Positions 13,901 to 23,870 of a DNA stretch of 64,000 bases are shown piece after piece. Each line of letters opens with the position of its first letter. The first letter of the stretch is position 1. A model generated the notes under the pieces. The model saw only the letters and a list, made by a program, of their open reading frames with translations. It ran no database searches and was not told where the DNA came from. Source of the stretch: Eudorina sp. 2006-703-Eu-15 (taxonomy: Eukaryota; Chlorophyta; Chlorophyceae; Chlamydomonadales; Volvocaceae); assembly GCA_003117195.1 (NCBI GenBank), contig BDSI01000002.1, positions 1,023,621-1,087,620 of the forward strand, read 5' to 3'. The translations under genes and the position numbers were made by a program.

Positions 13901-14360
13901 CCTTATGGTGTCGGCTTCGTTAATTCAAGGCAAGACACGACAATCATATACGTAATATTGTCAACACAGAACCTCATGTGTGATACCTATGCTAAAAAAT
14001 ACATGGTCGATGTCATGAGGCCCCAAGATGCAATGTGAATTGCGGGGCTCTGCATAAGCTGGGTTTGTGAGTGGCCCCCCAGCACAAGAACCCATGCATG
14101 ATAGCGGAGCAAAAGAGTATCAATTTTCTTTCTTGCATGTGCCCTAGCTCCAACCTGGTTGCCATTTTTTGCAGTCCCGTACGCTCCAGAACCAGACTTA
14201 CAGAGCCACCTTTCAATTCAAGTCGTGTGCCTTACAAATTTCGCACTGCTCGACTATCTGTGTAAATTACATACGAACACCGTTACGTAAACCTTTGCTC
14301 CTTGAGCGCCCTTCAACTGACGGCTACTTTGCCTCAATTTTTGGGCTCTAGGCTTGCGCG
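13901..14360. promoter_or_regulatory. Divergent intergenic/promoter region
   Basis: These 460 bases separate the start codon of the minus-strand channel from that of plus-strand Sm D2. They are visibly richer in A and T than the flanking coding DNA. They must hold both promoters and both 5' untranslated regions. I could not assign a convincing TATA box or transcription start. Confidence 0.55.
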
Positions 14361-14693
14361 ATGGCTGCTGCTCCGCAGCCAACTGTCGACGAACTAGAGA
14401 AAAAGGAGGAGGACGAATACCGCACTGGGCCGTTGTCTGTCTTGACCCAGAGTGTTAAGACTAACGGACAAGTGCTCATCAACTGCCGGAACAACCACAA
14501 GCTGCTCGCGAGGGTGAAGGCTTTTGATCGGCACTGCAACATGATCCTGGAGAACGTCAAGGAGATGTGGACGGAGATTCCGAAGACCGGGAAAGGCCAA
14601 AAGGCGTCACGGCCGGTCAACAAGGACCGGTTTGTGAGCAAGATGTTTTTGCGAGGGGACTCCGTCATTATGGTCCTGCGGAACCCGAAATAA
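14361..14693 (+). CDS. SMD2: Small nuclear ribonucleoprotein Sm D2
   Basis: Core Sm protein of the spliceosomal U1, U2, U4 and U5 snRNPs. It is one of seven proteins forming the ring around the Sm site of the snRNA. The 110-residue product has the expected family length. It carries the Sm1 motif ([40 protein letters not shown]) and the Sm2 motif ([17 protein letters not shown]), with the characteristic D2 insert [13 protein letters not shown] between them. The start is the first ATG in a good context (GCGATGGCTGCT). The whole coding region is a single exon, which is odd in a window where other conserved genes are cut into many exons; an intron in the 5' untranslated region cannot be excluded. 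The gene points away from the channel gene across a 460-bp shared upstream region. Confidence 0.97.
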   Translation: MAAAPQPTVDELEKKEEDEYRTGPLSVLTQSVKTNGQVLINCRNNHKLLARVKAFDRHCNMILENVKEMWTEIPKTGKGQKASRPVNKDRFVSKMFLRGDSVIMVLRNPK

Positions 14694-15148
14694 ACGTTGA
14701 GATCGTCAGCGGTCTCCTTACTCAGTTTGCTACCATTCAGCTTCGTTGCTTTCCGTTATGGAGGCAGATGGGTGCCACTGGGGCCACTTCGGACGCCAGG
14801 ACGTTTATCACCTGTCGGCAGTTCGTCCGTACGGTTTCTGTCGTGGGTGTGGAGTGGGACGTTAGGGTGGTCGCTCACGTCTTCGGATTCCGTGTGTCCG
14901 CAGTTTCCAAGGATTCTCATGCTTGTGTTGTCGCACACATAAGGCTGCGGGCTGAGGGATGCAGCACCTGCCGTTGTGGCGAGTTGAGGTAGGCCCTTGT
15001 TCAGGTCACCAAACACGTAAGCGGCGCGTACGTTTGGGAACGGTTCTGCTCCTGTCGTCGCGTGACTGGGTCGCGCATCAACCTGAGTGTGGTCATTTCC
15101 AGGGTTAAGGGACGGCACGGGCAGGACGTACGCACTTGCCAGACTAAC

Positions 15149-15153
15149 TGTAA
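15149..15153 (+). promoter_or_regulatory. Candidate poly(A) signal of Sm D2
   Basis: TGTAA, the usual poly(A) signal of volvocine algae, lies about 455 bases after the Sm D2 stop codon. It would give a 3' untranslated region of normal length for this group. A five-base motif is weak evidence by itself. Confidence 0.4.
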
Positions 15154-16504
15154 GGCGATTATCATGACCAATTGGCCTCTTGCACTCGGTTATATTGTCA
15201 CATATGAGCCGCGAATGAGGTGGTCCGCATGGTACCACGCAGCCGTGATAGCGTCCGGCCGGAATCAGGTGGTTGCCGTGGTCCAGCGCTTGACAGGTCC
15301 TCTCAGGTCTGCCCAACGAAGCTAGGTGGGCGAATCTTCGGTATCTTGTTCCTGGATTATCAGCCGGGGTGGGATCTTGCAACGATGTAGAGGCGGCGCC
15401 TACCCATGAGGTGCAGTCTTGCTCGGTACGTTTGGACGGTTTGGAAGGCTTTACCAGCACACGCCCTACCAGGATTACGTCCCACACATCCTATCAGCAC
15501 ACATCATGTCAACGTTGCTTCGTTTGAGTTCTTTAGCGACAATCTCACCAGTGGTTACGCAAAGTTGCCGTGATGTCATGTAAGGGCTTTTACGGGCTCA
15601 GGCAACGTACCACGCGCACGGCCGGCCCCTGCCATTATTGACGTAGAACGACAGAAGTCTAGTACATTTGTGAAATGTTGGTTGTGCGCGAGTCGGTTGG
15701 TTGACGATGGGCACCACCGTACGCTCATCCGAGGCGCGATGCAGTCGTAGCATCACATCAGACCTAGTTACTTTATACAGGCCCTCCACCATCCATAAGT
15801 CCAGTTAGGTTGCTGCTAGCACCTCAGTCCTGCAGCCCACAGGATCACGCCGTTTCCGAGACAACACCAGGAAACGCCCGCCGCCTGGTAGGTGCCAGTC
15901 AAAAGCCGGCCGCGTCCTTCACCGTCGGGCCCCTAGCCGGCGGCTTTCAGCGCTTCCGCCTCTGTTCCGCGAGGTAAGGTCATCCAGGCGGACTGTAACG
16001 TTACCAACGAAGCACGACCGCGATGCGTTCACTGCCTCAGCCATGTGCGGCAGCCCACCCGCATTATTTCGGTCCATCATATGACGCGGTGCTGCGGTTG
16101 GCCTGGTGATGGCGCGCCGGATGACGCTCTACTGGTAGGGCGTATCGGTCTGCAGCAGCGCAGCCCTGCCTCGCGCGCACTATGTTCAGCCTGCCAATCA
16201 CTGCGCATAGACAGCAATAAAAAGGGCATTGCCAGTTAACCCTCTGTATCCCTCTGTATCACATTTAATGGATCACGTTGCAGTGGACCCCGCGGGTCAT
16301 CGGTGACGGTCACAGCCTCCCCAACACGCACTGCGAAACGACGTGCATATTATTATTTGCATTATAATCCTATGTCGTGTTCACTTCCCGCCCAGTGATG
16401 CTGCAGTGCGTTCGGACGAGGTTATGGCGTCCTGCGACTCAGCGGCCCCGCGGGTCCAGCTGGTTCAGCGCTCAGGAGCCTGACCCAGCAACGTCGACAG
16501 TTAG

Positions 16505-16745
16505 TCCGGCGGGAATGAGAAGAAACCCAAAGTTAGCAGCCGCGGCGAAAGCGAAGGCGGACGGCAAGGGAGCGGCCAGCACCAGCGACTCCGGCCATGG
16601 CTCCAAGAAGGATCAGGTGGGTCGGCTGCGCGGCGCATCGTCTGTGCGGCAGCAGTCGCTGCTACCGCGTGCGGTCAGCGGCCGGCGGGCGCGGCGGGGT
16701 GCACTCGATCGCGGCATGGCTTGCTGGCTGGATGGCACATACCTT
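16505..16745 (+). repeat. Exon-like duplicated segment, copy 1
   Basis: About 220-240 bases are shared with 17325-17545 at roughly 85-90% identity by eye. In one plus-strand frame both copies encode a similar Ala/Lys then Ser-rich peptide (copy 1: KLAAAAKAKADGKG followed by ASTSDSGHGS). In both copies this is followed by GATCAG and GTGGGT, which looks like a splice donor. The parent gene was not identified. Confidence 0.6.
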
Positions 16746-17324
16746 CACCACACATGCCCGTACCTGTCGGCATGTCCCATGCGTCCACACATGCATGAAA
16801 CCGGGGTCTTGCGTGTGAGGCAGCTAGCCGATTCGATACATACACAGTCATGATTGCAAGTACCGTGAAGTACGTATACACTTGACTAGGTTTACAACGA
16901 CGAAATATCTATTACCCAACATTTCCTCGCAAGATGACCCGCAAGGCTGCCAATCACTGGGGCGCATACGTTCTGGCGGCTGGATCTGGCCCTGGTCGGC
17001 AATTGCAGTCGGCGCCGACGCGGACGGGCCCTCGGCAGCCCGCCGCCAATCCAGCGGCTTCGTAGGAAGGAAGGCGCATGCCGTCATACACACCAATTGG
17101 GCGGGGGGGCGGGTTGCAATTCTAAACACACCCATTGGGCTTCGCAACCCCCCCACTGCGCCCCAGTAGTTCCATCTGGGCCCGCAGACAGCGCGCCTTC
17201 ATGCGACCAGGGAAACGCCGGAATCGACCCGCACAAGATTGATCGGTCCTGATTCAGGTCATTGGGCTGTGAGTTGGCCTATGTGGCTGGTATCCACATT
17301 GACTGCAGGTGCGCAGCTGCTGCC

Positions 17325-17545
17325 ATGGAATCAGGAGAAGCCCAAAGCTAGCAGCCGCGGCGAAAGCGAAGGCGGACGGCGAGGGAGGGGCCAGCACCAG
17401 CGACTCCAGCCATGGCTCGTGGGAGGATCAGGTGGGTAGCGGGTGGGTCGGCTGCGCGGCAGCAGTCGCTGCTACCGCGTGCGGCCGGCGGGCGCGGCGG
17501 GGTGCACTCGATCGCGGCACTGCTTGCTGGATGGATGGCACATAC
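17325..17545 (+). repeat. Exon-like duplicated segment, copy 2
   Basis: Direct repeat of the segment at 16505. Most differences are substitutions that keep the reading frame (KADGEG for KADGKG, SSHGSWEDQ for SGHGSKKDQ). After the donor-like GATCAG/GTGGGT this copy has an extra GTGGGT block, and 17 or so bases present in copy 1 are missing. Confidence 0.6.
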
Positions 17546-17877
17546 TTTGCCGCTGCAGGCTGCGGTAGGCTGCGCGTCCTACAGCTAAGCAGCAGTAAAA
17601 GGGTCTTGGTCCCTGGGGGATGGCGTCCATGCTGCAAGCGGCCCTGTTCGCACCTGCCCGAGACAGGACCACACACACACACCAAGCACCAAGCAGGGGC
17701 GCGCCTCCGAAACGCGCCCTGGGTGCTGCAAGGACTTGAGGAGGTTGAACAGCGGACTGCGAGGCGCAGACCGCCCGGGATGGGCCTTCGCCCACTCCCT
17801 TGAGGGGGCACAGCGGTCACCGATCCTCGGGGATCGGGCACGCGCCCTTGGTTGAGAGCGAGGGGACAGAGGCCCCT

Positions 17878-17999
17878 TACGCCCCTTTCCCCCGTATCCG
17901 GGGGAAAGTGCTTCGGCGGTCTCCCGTATGGAGCGGGTTAGCGCCCCCGGCCAGTGTCGGCCCGGCAGATATGTAACGATTCACACACACACACACAAC

Positions 18000-18026
<27 letters not shown>
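17878..18026 (+). repeat. (AC)n-tailed dispersed repeat, copy A
   Basis: The core contains AGTGCTTCGGCGGTCTCCCG, then GGGTTAGCGCCCCCGGCCAG and CGGCAGATATGTAACGATTC, and runs into (AC)n. The same module is present in reverse complement at 36718-36830 and in diverged form at 18046. A 3' microsatellite tail on a conserved core of about 95 bases resembles a short non-autonomous retroelement. Confidence 0.6.
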
Positions 18027-18030
<4 letters not shown>

Positions 18031-18045
18031 GACCACACACACACA

Positions 18046-18180
18046 CGTGGCCCCTCACGCTCTTCTTCTTCTCCCGCAAAGGGAGGAGAGTGCTTCGGCG
18101 GCCTTTCCGTTAGGGCTGGGTTAGCAGCCCTTGGCCAGTTCCAGGCCCTGTCAGATATGCAAAACACACATACACACACT
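18046..18180 (+). repeat. (AC)n-tailed dispersed repeat, copy B (diverged)
   Basis: Tandem neighbour of copy A. It keeps GAGTGCTTCGGCGGCC, GGGTTAGCAGCCCTTGGCCAG and GTCAGATATG in the same order and ends in an AC-rich tail, but is clearly more diverged. Confidence 0.5.
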
Positions 18181-18335
18181 GTATCCACCAGGAAACAGCG
18201 CCGACAAAGCGTACGGCATGCAGTGGAGATAACTGTTGAAGCAACCGACATGCCTCAAACGGGCAACTCACATTCAACGCCCCTGCCCCTGCCGTACATG
18301 TACCGTACACCCTCCGTGGACGCCTGCCCAAGATC

Positions 18336-19304
18336 ATGGCCGCCGGCCGCAGCGCCATGCTCGCCGCCGTCGATCCCAGACAGCTACAAGAGTCCATGAA
18401 ACATTACATCTTCTTACTGGACACGTTGCCGAAGCTGCAGCAGAGCAATGCGAAGGCCCCGGGCAACGCCGACGCGGGCAAGCGGCCCCCTCCCGAGTGG
18501 CGCCGCCGCGAGCACGAGGCGCTCATGCGCCGCCTGACGGAGCCGCGCGATCCTAAGGCCAACCCCCTGCTGCACGACCTGTGGGAGCCCTGGGCGCGCA
18601 AGTCGGTGTACACCGTCGAACCCTACGCCCGACAGCTGCGCCGCCGCTGGGACGATGGGGTCAAAGAGGACTACGATGAGGACTACCACGAGGACGTCGA
18701 CGCACACGTCGCCGAGGATGTCGACGAGGGCGTCGACGAGGATGAGGGCGTGGGCGAGGATGAGGGCGTGGGCGACTACCATCCTGGCTTGTTGGCCATA
18801 AAAGGGGACCCCTCGTGGGTGGAACGGCGTTTTGTTGGCTCGAGTACGATGTCGTTCGGGATCCCGTCAGCGGAGGCGCTGTCCGCGATCGCGGATGAGT
18901 CCTCCGGGCGCGTGGTCGAGATCGGGTCGGGCACGGGCTACTGGGCCAAGCTGATGCGGGATCGCGGCGTCGACGTCGTGGCGGTGGACGACGGCTCGGA
19001 GCCGTTCAAGCACATGATGACCTGGATCCCCGACACCGTAGAGGCGGGCGGGGTACAGTATCTGCGCGAGCACGGCGGCTGCGCCGACCGGGCGCTGTTC
19101 ATGTGCTGGCCGGGAGACCAGTACGGCAGTGCTGTACTGTCGGCGTACAAGGGCCACACGCTGATCTGGGTGGGCGAGCCGCCGGACCATTCCACCTGGT
19201 ACCTGGACGCCGAGGAGAACCCCGGCTGGAGGATGGTCCGCGAGGTGGAGATCCCGACGTGGCCGAGCATGTACGACGTGATGCGGATCTACCGGCGTGT
19301 CTGA
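18336..19304 (+). CDS. SAM-dependent methyltransferase-like protein
   Basis: Single-exon gene of 322 residues. Residues about 193-202 (VVEIGSGTGY) match motif I of class I S-adenosylmethionine methyltransferases. VVAVDDG about 15 residues later fits the post-I acidic strand. The C-terminal half continues as a compact alpha/beta domain (ALFMCWPGDQYGSAVLSAYKG, cut here for length). This supports a SAM-binding fold, but substrate and cofactor use are not proven. The N-terminal part holds ESMKHYIFLLDTLPKLQQSN and a Trp/Arg-rich stretch. Residues about 108-147 are an acidic imperfect repeat (DEGV, EDEGVG) that may be a recent expansion separating the two halves. The start ATG has a good context (AAGATCATGGCC). 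No neighbour suggests a pathway. The first downstream TGTAA I found is about 760 bases away (20065-20069). Confidence 0.8.
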   Translation: MAAGRSAMLAAVDPRQLQESMKHYIFLLDTLPKLQQSNAKAPGNADAGKRPPPEWRRREHEALMRRLTEPRDPKANPLLHDLWEPWARKSVYTVEPYARQLRRRWDDGVKEDYDEDYHEDVDAHVAEDVDEGVDEDEGVGEDEGVGDYHPGLLAIKGDPSWVERRFVGSSTMSFGIPSAEALSAIADESSGRVVEIGSGTGYWAKLMRDRGVDVVAVDDGSEPFKHMMTWIPDTVEAGGVQYLREHGGCADRALFMCWPGDQYGSAVLSAYKGHTLIWVGEPPDHSTWYLDAEENPGWRMVREVEIPTWPSMYDVMRIYRRV

Positions 19305-21334
19305 CGGGACGAGAGCCCCCGTGTGGCAGTGAACGTGGCAGCCTCGCTGGCGGTCTGGTTGGCTGCGGGGTGGGTGGGGCGCGCGCGCGCGGGTGCGATC
19401 GTTGCACGCCCAGCGCAGTCCTCCCGGCTGCATTGTTGTGAGCTTGTGACGCTGACTGCTGTGCAGCGTGTCCTGGATTCCAGCCTAGCTATGTGTTTAG
19501 AAATGAAACCCGCCCGCCCGCCCGAACCCAGGTGCAAATATACTTACCTAGCTATGTGTGTTGTTGTGTGCTGTTGTGAGGGTAGACATTGTGTACGGCA
19601 AACGGCATGCATGGCGCGTTATGTTGAGGCCTGTTGAGGGTCTATCTGCTCCGGGGCGAGTAGTGATCCCGGCGGTCACGCACCCGACCGATCGGCGGTG
19701 CTTGCGCGCTCTCGTAGCCCTGGTCGGGTCTCGCAGTAACCTCGCGCAAGCGTTTCGGAAACATGAAGATACACAAACATAATTATTATAATTCATAATT
19801 CCCAAAAGAATGTCAATGTCGCGTTGAAATGCATTGATGGCGGTCGACAGCCCAGCCTGCGCCTGCCTGCGGCACTCCCCACGATTCTCATGAGTTTGGC
19901 TGCGCAGGGAACGAATAATTCAATTTCCGTTTCTGACGCTTGCTGACGATCATTATACAGATCACTGGAGATCATTGGTTTTAGAGGTGACGCTTGGAGG
20001 CCATGCCTGAACAGGCAACAACCGTGACGGGCGTGACAGCCGCACTGACCTGCCGAAAGGAACATGTAAGCCGGTACGGCAAATCCATACAGAAGATCAC
20101 AATATCAGGAACCCAAATGCGTTCCCAACCATCCGGTAAGCCTTTGCGTCTTACCGAACAAACCCACATGTGTGTCCCAAACGTTCCTGCGTTATCATGA
20201 CATCAGCTTCCGTACCCCACGCTAAGTAAGGCACGAACCACACAATCTCTGCCACCCAAAACTCCACATATTCACGTCACCAGTCCATCCGCAGCAGCAA
20301 GACCCGACACCCGTCGGGCCCATCCGGCCCGTCCGAGAGCCAGCAGCACATCCAGGCAGGTATGCCGGTATAGCGCCGAGCGCCCACCAACAGCTGATCC
20401 GCCTCACACACGCCAAACTTTTGGGAAGCCAATACATAACCGAGGAAGACGTGCACAACAGCCGACCCTCAGCTCGGGGGCAATGGTTGAATGGATGTTT
20501 ATTAGCACAGCCCTGCCGGCAACCACCTCCAACGGGAACTCAACACCACCTACCTGCCGGCGCCCACCCCAGCCAGCCAGCCAGCCAGCGCACCGGTGTC
20601 CTTCGTCAAGCCAATCGGTCGGTTAATAGTAGGGCGAGCCTCTGGCCTCGTGATTTCAGCACCGCCGCGGTCTTTGGAGGCGGAGGGGGCGGGGGTGAAG
20701 TCAAGACACCCACATCTGTTACAATTTATGTTACAGCGGACCCCGCGGTTCATCGGTGACAGCCATCGGCGACAGCCACATCTATATCCCAACGAGCCCA
20801 AATAAGAGCGGACACTCTAGGGAAGGTACGTATAGGACGGGTGTATGTCGGTCAGCACGTGGTGCACGTTTTCAGGCCAGGCAGGCCGCTGGCGGAGGGA
20901 CGGAGGAGCGAAGAGCCCGGGGATAGATGTATAGCTATCTTGCGCTCGCTCCCGTCGCACCAGGCGGGGCGTGGGGGCTGCTGCTGGTGGGTGAAGTGAG
21001 TGATGGCGCGGTTTCGTTTTTGCAGTGTGTGGTGAGGAGGCCACGGCTGTCACCGATGACCCACGCACGCACGGCGGCACGGGGTCCACCGTGACATCAT
21101 TGGTAATAATTGGGAGTGGTGTCGCAGTGTGCGTGTGTGTTGATTGTAAACTACAAATCCCTTGTGTCTCAATGTGTGCGCATCAGCCGAAGCCGGGAGG
21201 GTGGACTTGAGTCGACAACGGGGAGTTCCTGAAGGCAGCGTGCGTGGTATGCAAAGCACTCACTTGGTTGGGCCCGAACCATGCCCGCCAGCGTGTGCGT
21301 GACGGTTGTCGAGCTGGCCCCAGCGGGGTATTGT

Positions 21335-21470
21335 GCGTCGCTGCGTGTCGTAGACGCACGTCGCAGCGTGTCGTACAGTCGTAGACGCACGTTGCAGCGT
21401 GTCGTACAGTCGTAGACGCACGTCGCAGCGTGTCGTACAGTCGTAGACGCACGTCGCAGTGTGTCGCAGC
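21335..21470. repeat. 37-base tandem repeat
   Basis: About three and a half units of the type GTCGTAGACGCACGTCGCAG followed by CGTGTCGTACA. They are nearly identical, with single changes such as TTGCAGC for TCGCAGC. No coding role is apparent. Confidence 0.8.
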
Positions 21471-22892
21471 AGTTGAGTGCTGCAGCTAACGAGTGAACCT
21501 GGAGGAGGATCAGCCGTCCAAGACTAAGACGAGGACGAGGACCCGGAGGTGGTGGCTGCAGTGGTTGGGTGCGGGGCGGTCGAAGCGAGCGGGCGATAGC
21601 TGACATGTACACGTGCACACCGACCCGCCGCAATCAGTCGACGGCGGCTATGACGTCATAGGTGGACACGGGCAGGTCCGGCGCAGGGAGGTAACGACGC
21701 GGCGGGGTCCTTACGAGAGGGCAGCCAGGAGGTATCCTCCGGTCGGAGGGCTGCAGCTGCTGCAGGTGAGCTGTACCTTGCCGACGCGGCGTACACCCGT
21801 CGACGGGGTTGATGGTGTCACCTGTCACGGAATTGCCGCGCCGTCACGCGCGCACGACACACCCTTCTTGCCATTCGTTGTACAGCGAGAGGTCCGCGGG
21901 GCCCTCCACCTTGCGGCGGTCACGGTTACAACTCAAACAGCCAGGGACCGATTGGAGTGGTGAGGAGCTTTTTTTGGCGTAGGATTGCATGGCTGTTAGG
22001 GCTGACTCTTGGTTCTGTCGGAGGCTGCGGAGGCTGGTTGGGCTGCCTTTTCGCCTTCCGCTCATCAAATCGTGCGACAAATCGGCTACGGCCCGCCGGA
22101 CCCACCATCATCAGCCTTTCGCCGGGGATCTGGGCCCAAGAATGTAGCGCTGTATTCCATTGATTGATGGAGGTTTTACAGGTAGCGTGCTCCACTTCCA
22201 TCAATGGGCATGGCTGGCGCAAGCTTCGTACAGCCAGCCAACGACACTGTCATTATTGCTGCCAGTTCCAGCTCTTGACAATTCCAGGAGAACACTAAGG
22301 CAAATATTATTGGAGCAAAGAGGAGGCCCGGTGACGTCTTGGAGCGCCTGAGCGGTAGTCGTGGGGAATACCCACCTTGGTTGGCGGTAGGTACGTCTGG
22401 CCCTGTCTGGCCAGGGACGACGGAAACCCCCGTTTGACTGCTTGACGCGCACGCGCTTAATTTCGTGTTATGGTTAGACTAATAAGGACTAAGGCGATAG
22501 CATTTTACAAGGTTTCTACCTGGGTGTGGTCCGAGAACCGTTGAATGGCATGGAATTCGATGCTCCGCTACCGAGCCACTTTGCAGACGAGTTAAGAGGA
22601 TCATTCCTACGATATTTGCGTATATCTGCGACCCTCTCCTAAAGCCTCCACGATTTCATGGCCGCGATGTCGTGCGTAATGGTAACACAGCACGAACCGT
22701 ATCAACAGAAGCTACGCAATCGGAATAATCTCTGCAACATTGCTGGTGTGTTAGTTATAAATTGAGAAATTTTTTCTATATCAAATATATGTTTTTTTTA
22801 CTACGCAACGTGTTGGTTTCTGTAAAGCATCGTCCCCCAGATCAGCCAACGGAAGCATGCTCGTTTATGCACACTGCAACCCAGAAACAATT

Positions 22893-22897
22893 TTACA
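22893..22897 (-). promoter_or_regulatory. Candidate poly(A) signal of the small minus-strand gene
   Basis: TGTAA on the minus strand, about 290 bases after the stop codon at 23190. It fits the volvocine poly(A) signal and a short 3' untranslated region. Confidence 0.3.
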
Positions 22898-23189
22898 AAG
22901 AATCATATAATTACTGATATATTACGGGATAGGTTGCAAGTCTATGGAGAATGGGTCGAACGGATAGTAATGCCCAGCCACTATGTGCTAGGGCTCATGT
23001 CGAGCTGGTGGAGTCTCTTTCTCATCGCGTAGCTATTGAGTTGCATCAACACATCTACGATGTAAAGAAGAATATGTATCACTTAATATTCTCTCTTGCA
23101 AAACACATGCATCAACGCTGGCAATGTAAGGGTAATACTACCGATGAAGCGCTAGTGTGTGGCTTGCATTGAAAGCAACCCTAATTCAG

Positions 23190-23870
23190 TTATGTGTAAT
23201 GTCTTATAAGTCCTAGAATGGCATCGAAATCTGTAGGATGATCTTTCAGGACACACCCTGTGAAGCGACACTCGTACGAAAGCTGTAACGTCCTTGGTGA
23301 CGAGACATCGGCGGACGCAAAAGCATTATATCTCAATAAATACACGTAATTTGTTTGATCCAAGTTGACCCAAACCAACGGACTTTGCTCATTGCAAGCC
23401 AAGCTGTGCAATATCAATCCACGACAACCCGGAAGACGTTGTTGGCGCAAGCCATGGACGCACTGAACACAATTACTTAGTTCGGCCCGGCTTTGTTTGT
23501 AATCGACTTCGTTTCCTGCATTCCTTCGGCGTCAGGTATGATGGCGACGGGCATGGCTTGCGCGCGCGTCCCAAACACCGCTAAACGTTCGGGGAAGCTG
23601 GGCACGGCATACCTTGCAACATGTTGAGGTCATGAATGCATCTCCACCTGCATCACCGACTGGTGGATGTGGGAATCCTTGGAACCAATTTTGATGTCGA
23701 CCCTGGGTCGGTTCACGTCTAAACCTGTCCCAAATAATCTGGGCCACATTTCCCCACACTTTCGACAGGATATCGTCCAAAAGACTGAGATAATCACGTC
23801 TTTTCCCTACGGATTTTATCATTGCCGCGAGTCGTCCGTTCGACGGTTCGGCTGGGGCGGTCGTCATCAT
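23190..23870 (-). CDS. Candidate small two-exon gene, unknown function
   Basis: I do not recognise this product. Exon 1 runs 23870-23613, with a donor AAG/GTATGC. Exon 2 runs 23462-23190, with the acceptor preceded by CTAAGTAATTGTGTTCAG. Both keep phase 0 and give 176 residues. Exon 1 encodes a protein-like basic and helical stretch (KSVGKRRDYLSLLDDILSKV, then WGNVAQIIWDRFRR). Exon 2 begins CVHGLRQQRLPGCRG and ends in TAA. Cys residues cluster around the junction. An upstream in-frame ATG at 23951 would lengthen the protein by 27 residues but overlap the neighbouring gene more. The start overlaps that of the plus-strand RWP-RK gene in CATCATG, so at least one of the two starts may be wrong. 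The gene lies in DNA of lower GC than its neighbours. It could also be a non-coding part of the RWP-RK upstream region. Confidence 0.38.

Larger units (their letters stand above)
14694..18335. other. Intergenic, repeat-bearing region
   Basis: No recognisable protein gene was found between Sm D2 and the methyltransferase gene. The first 450 bases are probably the Sm D2 3' untranslated region. The rest contains an exon-like duplicated segment (16505 and 17325 copies), two copies of an (AC)n-tailed repeat (17878 and 18046), and a GGACCCCGCGGGTCATCGG segment near 16284 that is repeated near 20737. Confidence 0.5.
19305..23189. other. Intergenic region, no supported gene
   Basis: I found no frame with a recognisable domain. 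Base composition falls from GC-rich on the left to clearly AT-rich at about 22480-23190. The region holds a 37-base tandem repeat (about 21335-21470) and a second copy of the GGACCCCGCGG..TCATCGG segment near 20737. The right end probably includes the 3' untranslated region of the candidate gene at 23190-23870. Minus-strand stretches near 21960-22450 are open but unconvincing. Confidence 0.45.

Noticed and set aside
22951..23172. Small plus-strand frame of 73 codons in AT-rich DNA
   Set aside because: No homology recognised and it overlaps the probable 3' end of the minus-strand candidate gene.
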